A DNA stretch of 64,000 nucleotides from Streptomyces sp. BK208. Lineage in GTDB: Bacteria > Actinomycetota > Actinomycetes > Streptomycetales > Streptomycetaceae. Both the position numbers and the translations under genes were made by a program. Shown here piece by piece: positions 49,805-57,036 of this stretch; within the stretch, counting starts at the first letter, position 1; every line of letters begins with the position of its first letter. Below the pieces are notes generated by a model. That model was not told the DNA's origin, ran no database searches, and worked only from the letters and a program-made list of their open reading frames with translations. The DNA is taken from assembly GCF_004364245.1 (NCBI RefSeq), contig NZ_SOAV01000011.1, positions 186,001 through 250,000 on the forward strand, in the 5' to 3' direction.

Positions 49805-50530
49805 ATGACCGGCAAACCCCTCGTCGCCATCCTCAGCGGTGCAGGAGTCTCGACCGACTCCGGCATCCCCGACTACCGCGGCCCGAACGGGCTGTGGCGG
49901 CGCGACCCGGAAGCCGAGAAGCTCGTGACGTACGAGTACTACATGGGCGATCCGGAGATCAGACGGCGCTCCTGGCGAATGCGGCGCGACACCGCCGCCC
50001 TGCACGCCGAGCCGAACGCGGCGCACCGGGCGGTGGCCGAGCTGGAGCGGCGCGGGGTGCCGGTCCGGGTGATCACGCAGAACGTGGACGGGCTGCACCA
50101 GCGCGCCGGGATCTCGGCCCGCAAGGTCCTCGAACTGCACGGCAGCGCGCGCGCCCACGTGTGCACCGGGTGCGGGGCACGGGGGCCGATGGAGGACGCC
50201 CTCGCCCGGATCGACGCCGGTGAGGACGACCCGCCGTGCCTGGAGTGCGGCGGCATCCTCAAGCCGGCGACCGTGATGTTCGGCGAGCACCTCGACCCGG
50301 TGGTCCTGGGCGAGGCGGTCGCCGTCAGCAAGGCCTGCCAGGTGTTCGTCGCCGTGGGGACCAGCCTCCAGGTGGAGCCCGCCGCCGGGCTGGCCGGTGT
50401 GGCCGTCGACCACGGCGCCCGCCTGGTCGTCGTCAACGCCGAGCCGACGCCGTACGACGACCTGGCCGCCGAGGTCGTGCGGGAGCCGATCGGCACGGCC
50501 CTGCCCGAGCTGCTGCGCGGGCTGGGCTGA
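49805..50530 (+). CDS. NAD-dependent protein deacylase (sirtuin, CobB/SIR2)
   Basis: A 241-residue sirtuin. NAD binding is shown by LSGAGVSTDSGIPDYRG and TQNVDGLHQRAG, the catalytic His is in LELHGSARAHVC, and zinc ligands are Cys120, Cys123, Cys145 and Cys148. FGEHLD and VVAVGTSLQVEPAA-like segments complete the Rossmann fold. It removes acyl groups from lysines, releasing O-acyl-ADP-ribose. From memory it corresponds to CobB2 of S. coelicolor. A macrodomain gene that could process the by-product is at 62682, not adjacent. Confidence 0.95.
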   Translation: MTGKPLVAILSGAGVSTDSGIPDYRGPNGLWRRDPEAEKLVTYEYYMGDPEIRRRSWRMRRDTAALHAEPNAAHRAVAELERRGVPVRVITQNVDGLHQRAGISARKVLELHGSARAHVCTGCGARGPMEDALARIDAGEDDPPCLECGGILKPATVMFGEHLDPVVLGEAVAVSKACQVFVAVGTSLQVEPAAGLAGVAVDHGARLVVVNAEPTPYDDLAAEVVREPIGTALPELLRGLG

Positions 50531-50552
50531 ACCGCGGCGTCCGCGGGGCCGG

Positions 50553-51413
50553 TCAGAACAGGGCGTCCGCGAGGCGGTCGACCTGGCCGATGTCCGAGGC
50601 CCAGCAGTACAGCACGACCTCGTCCGCGCCGATGTCCCGGAAGGCGTCGACGGCCGCGCGGATGTCCCGGGCGGTGGTGAGCAGGCCCTTGGTCATGTAC
50701 TCGGCGCGTCCGGTGAAGGCGTAGTAGTCGCCGAGGTTGTGCCGGGCGCGCTCCACCGTGTCGTCGGGGCCGAGGGCGACGCTCGCCTGGGCGACCAGCC
50801 GCGGCCGGCCGGCGCGGTCGTACGTGCGCCAGACCTCCTCGACCTGGCGGAACAGGCCGGCCATGTGCGCGGCGGGCACCGCGGCGCCGAGGAAGCCGTC
50901 GCCGAAGCGGCCGACCCGTTCGAGGGCGGCCGGGGCGAAGCCGCCGAAGAGCACCGGCGGTCCGCCGGGCGTCGCGGGCCGGGGGCCGATGGGGCCGGCG
51001 CCCTGGGCGTACGGTTCACCCGCCCAGGTCCGGCGCAGCAGGGTCATCTGCTCGTCGAGGCGGCGGCCCCGGCGGTGCAGGTCGATGCCGGCGGCCAGGC
51101 AGTCGTCGGCCCGCCCGCCGACTCCGATGCCGAGCGTGAAGCGGCCGCCCGACAGCCGGTCGAGGGTCGCCGTCTGCTTGGCGAGCAGCGCGGTGTTGTG
51201 GACGGGCGCGATCAGCACCTCGGTCTGCAGGCGGATGCGGGAGGTGGCGCCCGCGAGCGCGGCGAGGGTGATCAGGGGTTCGGGGTTGTCGAAGACGAGC
51301 CGGTCGAGCAGACCGAGCGTGCTGAAGGGGAGCGCGTCGGCGCGGCGCGCCCAGCTCGGCAGCAGGGCGGGGTTGTCGACGGGAAGGCCGAGGCCGATGT
51401 GCAGGGGATCCAT
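50553..51413 (-). CDS. LLM-class F420-type oxidoreductase
   Basis: A 286-residue luciferase-like monooxygenase-fold protein. IGLGLPVDNPALLPSWARRA, IRLQTEVLIAPVHNTALLAK and GGRFTLGIGVGGRADDC are the typical strands, and LFGGFAPAALERVGRFGDG marks the phosphate-binding end of the barrel. Cofactor F420 or FMN cannot be told. ATG 51413 has GGAGG nine bases upstream. The longer frame reads through Arg/Pro-rich sequence. It is convergent with the sirtuin gene across a small CCGCGG-CGT-CCGCGG repeat. Confidence 0.9.
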   Translation of the reverse strand: MDPLHIGLGLPVDNPALLPSWARRADALPFSTLGLLDRLVFDNPEPLITLAALAGATSRIRLQTEVLIAPVHNTALLAKQTATLDRLSGGRFTLGIGVGGRADDCLAAGIDLHRRGRRLDEQMTLLRRTWAGEPYAQGAGPIGPRPATPGGPPVLFGGFAPAALERVGRFGDGFLGAAVPAAHMAGLFRQVEEVWRTYDRAGRPRLVAQASVALGPDDTVERARHNLGDYYAFTGRAEYMTKGLLTTARDIRAAVDAFRDIGADEVVLYCWASDIGQVDRLADALF

Positions 51414-51608
51414 GGGAGCAGTCCTCCGGAGGGCATGACGGAAAGGGGCGCCGCCCCTCCGTGGCCCCGGGCTGCTGTGCGCGGGCCTGCTCCCCATCTG
51501 CGGCATCGTTCGGGAGAGCGTGGTCTTCGAAGTGGGGTGAGCGTAACGGGCCGTGCGGCGCGCGGGCAACGCGGTTTTCCCGGAGCCGCCCGGCCCCGCC
51601 CCGGCTTC

Positions 51609-52103
51609 CTAGAACAACCGGTCCGGTGCCGCCGCCCCCCGTTCGAAGTCCAGCAGGCGCCGCTTGCGTTCCAGGCCGCCGCCGTACCCGGTGAGGTCGC
51701 CGCTCGCGCCGACGACGCGGTGGCAGGGGACGATGATGCCGACCGGGTTGCGGCCGTTGGCGAGGCCCACCGCGCGGGAGGCGGCCGGGTTGCCGAGGGC
51801 GGCGGCGAGCTCCCCGTAGCTGCGGGTCTCGCCGTACGGGATCTTCCGGAGCTGCTCCCAGACCGTGCGCTGGAACGGGGTGCCGTTCAGTCGCAGGCCG
51901 AGGGTGAAGTCCTTCAGTTCGCCGGTGAAGTAGGCCTCCAGTTGCTCCTCGGCCTCGGCGAAGGGGTGTTCGTCGCGTACGCCGAAGGTCTCCTCGGCGG
52001 GGCGGTGGCGCTGGTCGGTCATGTAGAGGCCGCACAGGGCGCCGTCCTCGGCGACCAGGGTCAGTGCGCCGTAGGGGCTGTCGATCACGGTGTGCTGTTT
52101 CAC
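51609..52103 (-). CDS. ogt: methylated-DNA-protein-cysteine methyltransferase
   Basis: A 164-residue O6-alkylguanine-DNA alkyltransferase. The acceptor Cys127 lies in VGIIVPCHRVVGASGDLTGY, preceded by the helix-turn-helix TPFQRTVWEQLRKIPYGETR and the Asn hinge (NGRNPVG). It repairs O6-methylguanine by transferring the alkyl group to itself. It starts 28 bp after the Ada-AlkA gene on the same strand, so both form an adaptive-response operon. Confidence 0.96.
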   Translation of the reverse strand: MKQHTVIDSPYGALTLVAEDGALCGLYMTDQRHRPAEETFGVRDEHPFAEAEEQLEAYFTGELKDFTLGLRLNGTPFQRTVWEQLRKIPYGETRSYGELAAALGNPAASRAVGLANGRNPVGIIVPCHRVVGASGDLTGYGGGLERKRRLLDFERGAAAPDRLF

Positions 52104-52131
52104 GGGTGTGGCTCCGGCTCCTCGGGCGGGC

Positions 52132-53652
52132 TCATACGGGCAGGAAGTTGATCGGGTGGTCGTCGGTCGCCCACAGGTACTGGACGGCGTACGCCCGCCA
52201 GGGCCGCCAGGCCGCCGCCCGGGCGGTGAGCGCGGCCGGCGTGGAGGGCAGGCCCAGTTCCGCGGCGGCGCGGCGGATGCCGAGGTCGGTGGGGAGGAAG
52301 GCGTCGGGGTCGCCGAGTGCGCGCATGGCGATGACGTCGGCGGTCCAGGGACCGAAGCCGGGCAGGCCGAGGAGCCGGGCGCGGGTCTCGGCCCAGTCGC
52401 TCTCGACGCCCAGGCCGACCGAGCCGTCGGCCAGGCGGGCGACCAGGGTGGTGAAGGTGGTGCGGCGGGTCCTGGGCATCGCCAGCGTCTCCGGGTCCAC
52501 CGCCGCCAGCGCGCCGGTCGAGGGGAAGAGGTGCGTCAGGCCGCCCTCGGGGTCGTCCACCGGGTCGCCGTGCGCGGCGACCAGGCGCGCGGCGTGGGTG
52601 CGGGCGGCGGCGGTGGACACCTGCTGGCCGAGCACGGCCCGTACCGCGAACTCCTCCTCGTCGACCGTGCGCGGGACGCGTCGGCCGGGCGCCTTGTCGA
52701 CGAGCGGCGCGAACAGCGGGTCGGCGCGGAGCTGGTCGTCGATCGCCGTCGGATCGGCGTCCAGGTCGAGCAGGCGCCGGCAGCGGCTGATGGCGACGGT
52801 CAGGTCGCGCAGGTCGCTGAGGGTGAGGCGGCAGGCGACGTGGTCGGGGTTCGGGGTGAGGGCCACGATGCCGTGACCGTACGGGAGGCGCAGGGTGCGC
52901 CGGTACGCGCCGTCCCGCCACTCCTCGACGCCGGGTACGGCGGTGGCGGCGAGGTGGCCGAAGAGGTTGTCGGGGTTGAGCGGGGCGCGGAACGGGAGGC
53001 GGAGGGTGAGGGCGCCGGGGCTCGCGCTCGGCGCGGTGCCGGGGGCGGCTCCGGCGGTGGTGCGGGCGGGGCGGTTTCGGGGGGCGCGGCTGCGCAGTTC
53101 GCTCGGGGAGAGCGCGTAGACCTCGCGGACCGTGTCGTTGAAGGTGCGGACGGAGGCGAACCCGGCCGCGAAGGCGATGTCGGCCATGGGCAGCGGGGTG
53201 GTCTCGATCAGCAGCCGGGCGGTCTGGGCGCGCTGCGCACGGGCGAGGGCGAGAGGGCCCGCGCCCAGTTCGGCGAGGAGCTGGCGCTCGACCTGGCGGG
53301 TGCTGTAGCCGAGGCGGGCGGCGAGGCCGGGGATGCCCTCCCGGTCCACGACGCCGTCGGCGATCAGCCGCATGGCGCGGGCGGTGAGGTCGGCCCGCCG
53401 GTTCCACTCGGGGGAGCCCGGGCTGGTGTCCGGGCGGCAGCGCTTGCAGGCCCGGAACCCGGCCTGCTGGCAGGCCGCCGCGCTCGGGTAGAACGTCATG
53501 TTGCCGGGTTTGGGCGGCACCACCGGGCAGCTTGGCCGGCAGTAGATGCGGGTGGTCAGGACGGCCGTGAAGAACCAGCCGTCGAAGCGGGCGTCCTTCG
53601 ACCGCACGGCGCGCACGCAGCGCTCGGTGTCGGTGTGCATTCCCGTCTGCAT
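52132..53652 (-). CDS. Ada-AlkA fusion: methyl-sensing activator and 3-methyladenine glycosylase
   Basis: A 506-residue fusion. Residues 1-80 are the Ada zinc domain with Cys38, Cys42, Cys69 and Cys72; Cys38 accepts methyl groups from phosphotriesters and switches on activity. Residues about 87-190 are an AraC helix-turn-helix (GLAARLGYSTRQVERQLLAE, DIAFAAGFASVRTFNDTVRE). Residues about 215-500 are AlkA, with AVLGQQVSTAAARTHAARLV, LPGFGPWTADVIAMRALGDP and catalytic Asp in FLPTDLG. The ATG at 53652 has GGAG only two bases upstream; ATG 53640 is possible. Confidence 0.95.
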   Translation of the reverse strand: MQTGMHTDTERCVRAVRSKDARFDGWFFTAVLTTRIYCRPSCPVVPPKPGNMTFYPSAAACQQAGFRACKRCRPDTSPGSPEWNRRADLTARAMRLIADGVVDREGIPGLAARLGYSTRQVERQLLAELGAGPLALARAQRAQTARLLIETTPLPMADIAFAAGFASVRTFNDTVREVYALSPSELRSRAPRNRPARTTAGAAPGTAPSASPGALTLRLPFRAPLNPDNLFGHLAATAVPGVEEWRDGAYRRTLRLPYGHGIVALTPNPDHVACRLTLSDLRDLTVAISRCRRLLDLDADPTAIDDQLRADPLFAPLVDKAPGRRVPRTVDEEEFAVRAVLGQQVSTAAARTHAARLVAAHGDPVDDPEGGLTHLFPSTGALAAVDPETLAMPRTRRTTFTTLVARLADGSVGLGVESDWAETRARLLGLPGFGPWTADVIAMRALGDPDAFLPTDLGIRRAAAELGLPSTPAALTARAAAWRPWRAYAVQYLWATDDHPINFLPV

Positions 53653-53731
53653 GTCTCCAGGATGGCCCCCGGGACGGCCGGGAGCTGGCGGGAATCCGAC
53701 ATGGACGTCACGCGTGCTGCGCTCTTGCGGA

Positions 53732-55645
53732 TCACTCCTGCCGCCAGGCCGACTCGTGCAGCAGCCGCAGGCCGTTGAGGCCGACCAGTACGGTCGAGCC
53801 CTCGTGGCCCGCCACGCCGAGCGGCAGCGGGAGGTGGCCGAGGAGGTCCCACAGGACGAGCACGGTGATGAAGACTCCGGCGACGGCGAGGTTCTGGACG
53901 ACCAGCCGGCGCGCGCGCCGGGAGAGCCGTACGACGGCGGGTACGGCCGTCAGCTCGTCGCGGACGACGACCGCGTCGGCGGTCTCCAGGGCCAGGTCGG
54001 AGCCGGCCCGGCCCATGGCGACGCCGGCGTGCGCGGCGGCCAGCGCCGGGGCGTCGTTGACGCCGTCGCCGACGAAGAGCACCTTGCGCCCCGCCCGTTC
54101 CCGCTCCCGTACGGCCTCCACCTTGTCCTCGGGCAGCAGGCCGGCGCGGACGTCGGTGATGCCGGTCGCGGCGGCGACGCGGGCCGCGGCGGCCGCGTGG
54201 TCGCCGGTGAGCAGGGCGGGGGCGGTGCCGGTGAGGGCGGTGAGCGCGGCGGTGGCCGGCGCGGCGTCGGCGCGGAGGCGGTCGGTGAGGGCGAGGGTGC
54301 CCAGGAGGCCGCCGTCGCGGGTGACGCGGACGGTGGTCTCGGCGCCCTGCGGGGTGTCGGCTCGGCCGACGTGCACCGTGCGGCCGTCGATCACCGCCGT
54401 CACCCCGCGGCCGGGAGCCGCCGTGAAGTCGTCCACGGGCGCGATGCGCAGCCCCCGGGCACGGGCGGCGCTCACGATCGCGCGGGCCAGCGGGTGCTCA
54501 CTGGGGTGCTCGGTTGCGGCGGCGAGGGCGAGAAGGGCGTCCTCGTCGACGCCGCACCCGGGCGAGGGGCGTACGGCGGTCACCTCGGGGGTGCCCTCGG
54601 TGAGGGTGCCGGTCTTGTCGAGGGCGGCGGTGTCGGTCTCGCCGAGGCGTTCCATGGCGACCGCCGACTTGACCAGGACGCCGTGCCGCCCGGCGTTGGC
54701 GATGGCGGACAGCAGGGGCGGCATCGTCGCGAGGACGACGGCGCAGGGCGAGGCGACGATCATGAAGGTCATGGCGCGCAGGAGGGCGTCCGTGAGGCCC
54801 GTCCCGAAGGCGAGGGGGAGGCCGAACACCGCCAGGGTGGCGGCGACCACGCCGATGGAGTAGCGCTGCTCGATCTTCTCGATGAACAGCTGGGTCGGCG
54901 CCTTGGTGCGGGACGCCTCCTCGACCAGGGTGACGATCCGGGCGATGACGGAGTCGGACGGATCGCGCCCGACGCGCAGGCGCAGGGCGCCGGTCCCGTT
55001 CAGGGTCCCGGCGAAGACGTCGTCACCGGGGCGCTTGAGGGCGGGCAGGGACTCTCCGGTGACGGTGGCCTGGTCGACCTCGCCGGTGCCCTCGACGACG
55101 GTGCCGTCGGCGCCGATCCGCTCACCCGGCCGGACCAGGACCAGGTCGCCGACGGCGAGGTCGGCGGTGGGGACGGTTTCCTCGCCGCCGTCCCGCAGGC
55201 GGGTCGCGGTGGTGGGGGCGAGGTCGAGCAGGCCGCGCACGGAGTCGGCGGTGCGGGCGGTGGCCAGGGCCTCCAGGGCGCCGGAGGTCGCGAAGATGAC
55301 GATCAGCAGGGCGCCGTCGAGTGCCTGCCCGACGGCGGCCGCGCCGAGCGCCGCGACGATCATCAGCAGGTCGACGTCCAGGGTCTTCCCGCGCAGCGCG
55401 CGCAGGCCCTCGCGCGCGGGCTCCCAGCCGCCGGCGGCGTAGGCGACCGCGTAGAGCGGGCCGTACGCCCAGGCGGGTGCGCCGCCGAGGTCGAGCGGCA
55501 GGGCGAGGAGGAACGCGGCCAGGGACGCGAGCGCCCACCGGGCCTCCGGCAGGGCGAGGACGCGGGTGGGGCGGCGGGGCGACCGCGGTGCGGGGGGCGC
55601 GGTCCGCGGAGCGGGGGCGAGGGTGGTGGACACGCGGGACACCAT
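53732..55645 (-). CDS. P1B-4-type heavy-metal ATPase (cobalt/nickel/iron/zinc exporter)
   Basis: A 637-residue P-type ATPase without an N-terminal metal-binding domain. The actuator TGES loop is in DQATVTGESLPALKRPGDD, the metal-site motif in helix 4 is SPC (IVASPCAVVLATMPP), phosphorylation is at DKTGT, the SEHPLARAIV loop binds ATP, GDGVND is the hinge, and HEGSTVLVGLNG lies in the last helix. SPC plus HEGST mark subgroup P1B-4 (CtpD/CtpJ-like). The start ATG 55645 lacks a ribosome site and abuts the palindrome at 55656. It diverges from an NmtR-like sensor gene. Confidence 0.93.
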   Translation of the reverse strand: MVSRVSTTLAPAPRTAPPAPRSPRRPTRVLALPEARWALASLAAFLLALPLDLGGAPAWAYGPLYAVAYAAGGWEPAREGLRALRGKTLDVDLLMIVAALGAAAVGQALDGALLIVIFATSGALEALATARTADSVRGLLDLAPTTATRLRDGGEETVPTADLAVGDLVLVRPGERIGADGTVVEGTGEVDQATVTGESLPALKRPGDDVFAGTLNGTGALRLRVGRDPSDSVIARIVTLVEEASRTKAPTQLFIEKIEQRYSIGVVAATLAVFGLPLAFGTGLTDALLRAMTFMIVASPCAVVLATMPPLLSAIANAGRHGVLVKSAVAMERLGETDTAALDKTGTLTEGTPEVTAVRPSPGCGVDEDALLALAAATEHPSEHPLARAIVSAARARGLRIAPVDDFTAAPGRGVTAVIDGRTVHVGRADTPQGAETTVRVTRDGGLLGTLALTDRLRADAAPATAALTALTGTAPALLTGDHAAAAARVAAATGITDVRAGLLPEDKVEAVRERERAGRKVLFVGDGVNDAPALAAAHAGVAMGRAGSDLALETADAVVVRDELTAVPAVVRLSRRARRLVVQNLAVAGVFITVLVLWDLLGHLPLPLGVAGHEGSTVLVGLNGLRLLHESAWRQE

Positions 55646-55655
55646 ACAGGAACAC

Positions 55656-55671
55656 ATGAAGACTGATTCAT
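55656..55671. promoter_or_regulatory. ArsR-type operator between the P-ATPase and nmtR-like genes
   Basis: ATGAA-GACTGA-TTCAT, an inverted repeat with the TGAA/TTCA half-sites typical of metal-sensing ArsR/SmtB repressors. It is followed by another TTCATT. It starts 11 bp upstream of the ATPase ATG, so binding would block that gene. This stretch is strikingly AT-rich for the window. Confidence 0.65.
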
Positions 55672-55740
55672 TTGTTCATTCGGTCCAGTCCCTTCGCCCT
55701 CCGTCCCACGCAACCGCCCTTCGACCCCTTCGTTCATCCG

Positions 55741-55769
55741 TTCGTGTGCCGGTGGCCGGTGCGTAAGAT
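55741..55769 (+). promoter_or_regulatory. promoter of the nmtR-like gene
   Basis: TTCGTG (55741-55746) and TAAGAT (55764-55769) with a 17-bp spacer. The expected start point, about seven bases later, coincides with the A of the ATG at 55776. No ribosome site precedes that ATG, so the mRNA is predicted to be leaderless. Confidence 0.65.
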
Positions 55770-55775
55770 GACCGC

Positions 55776-56138
55776 ATGGGTCACGGAGCCGCCACCACCG
55801 CGCAGGACGCCGCCGGGCGGGTGCGCCTGGACGCGGACAACGTCGCGAAGGTCGCCACGACCCTCCAGGCCCTGTCCACGCCGTCGAGGCTGCTGATCCT
55901 GGCCAGGCTGCGCGAAGGCCCGCTCCCCGCGACCGAGTTGGCGGCGGAGGTGGGCATGGAGCAGTCGGCCTGCTCGCACCAGCTGCGGCTGCTGCGCAAC
56001 CTCGGTCTGGTGGTGGGCGAGCGCAAGGGCCGTTCGGTGGTGTACGCCCTGCACGACCACCACGTCGCCGAGCTGCTCGACCAGGCCGTGTTCCACGTGG
56101 AGCACCTGCGGCTGGGCATCAGCGACACGGCGCGGTGA
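55776..56138 (+). CDS. nmtR: NmtR-like ArsR family metal sensor
   Basis: A 120-residue winged-helix repressor. STPSRLLILARLREGPLPAT and MEQSACSHQLRLLRNLGLVV form the DNA-binding region. The C-terminal helix has the D-x-H-x10-H-x2-H metal site (Asp94, His96, His107, His110). The N-terminus MGHG matches the mycobacterial NmtR start, where Gly2 and His3 help bind nickel. NmtR represses a P1B-4 ATPase gene and is released by nickel or cobalt, and just such an ATPase gene is divergent here. Its last 20 bases overlap the convergent DUF72 gene. Confidence 0.93.
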   Translation: MGHGAATTAQDAAGRVRLDADNVAKVATTLQALSTPSRLLILARLREGPLPATELAAEVGMEQSACSHQLRLLRNLGLVVGERKGRSVVYALHDHHVAELLDQAVFHVEHLRLGISDTAR

Positions 56139-56997
56139 GCAGTCCCCGCATGGTCTCGGCCGCCCGCACGGCGGCGTCCGCGCAGCAGTTGTTGAACAGC
56201 ACGTGCAGCTCGTCCGCCAGGCCGGCCGCGCGCCGCAGCCGGGGCGCCCGGGCGGCGAGTTCGCTCACGTCGTAGTCGTGGCGGAAGCGCTCCTCCTTGG
56301 TGCCCCTCCCCCACGCCGGGTTGCGTCCGTGGAACCGGACGACGGCGAGGGCGGGCCGGGTGACCGGCACGACGGGCGGCAGGGAAGCCGGCAGGCCCTG
56401 CGCCATGTCGGTGCCGACGGCCGAGGTTCCCAGAGCGGTGAGCAGGGCGTGGGTGGTCTCCGCCTGCTCCGCCTCCCACCAGCCCGGGTGCCGGAACTCC
56501 ACCGCGAGCGGCCAGCCCTCCGCCCGCCGCACGCAGGCGTCGAGGGCCGCCTCCGCCCAGGAGCCGGGTGCGAACCACGGCGGGAACTGGAACAGCACGG
56601 CGCCCAGCCGCCCGGCCCCGCGCAGCGGTTCGACCGCTTCGGCGAACCTTCCCCACACCTCGTCCAGCAGCGCGTCGCTCGCCTGCCCGCGCCCGAGCCA
56701 CCCGCGCCCGTTCCCGCGCAGGTCCGCGGGGAGGGACTCGGCACGCGTGGGGTGGCCGGTCAGCAGCGAGAAGGCCTTGACGTCGAAGCGGAAGCCGTCC
56801 GGCGTGCGCTCCACCCACAGCTCGCTGTTGCGGCGGCTGGGCAACGCGTAGTACCCGGCGTCCACTTCGACGACGGGCAGCCGCGACGCGTAGTGCCGCA
56901 GCCGCCCCTCGGCGTCCCGGCGCCCGCGCGGGTACCAGCCGCTCGCCACGAGCTGCCGGTCCGTCCACGAGCATGCCCCGACCAGAATGTCACCCAT
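56119..56997 (-). CDS. DUF72 family protein
   Basis: A 292-residue TIM-barrel protein of the DUF72 (YecE-like) family. DILVGACSWTDRQLVASGWY, VVEVDAGYYALPSRRNSELW, GFRFDVKAFSLLTGH, LGAVLFQFPPWF, VEFRHPGWW and ELHVLFNNCCADAAVRAAE follow the conserved order. Function is unknown, with links to DNA repair proposed for relatives as I recall. The 3' end overlaps nmtR by 20 bp. It sits directly downstream of lacZ on the same strand, 39 bp after its stop. Confidence 0.9.
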   Translation of the reverse strand: MGDILVGACSWTDRQLVASGWYPRGRRDAEGRLRHYASRLPVVEVDAGYYALPSRRNSELWVERTPDGFRFDVKAFSLLTGHPTRAESLPADLRGNGRGWLGRGQASDALLDEVWGRFAEAVEPLRGAGRLGAVLFQFPPWFAPGSWAEAALDACVRRAEGWPLAVEFRHPGWWEAEQAETTHALLTALGTSAVGTDMAQGLPASLPPVVPVTRPALAVVRFHGRNPAWGRGTKEERFRHDYDVSELAARAPRLRRAAGLADELHVLFNNCCADAAVRAAETMRGLLTAPCR

Positions 56998-57036
56998 GGG
57001 AGCCCGGTTACCCCGGGCTCCCGTCCCGATCCGCCG

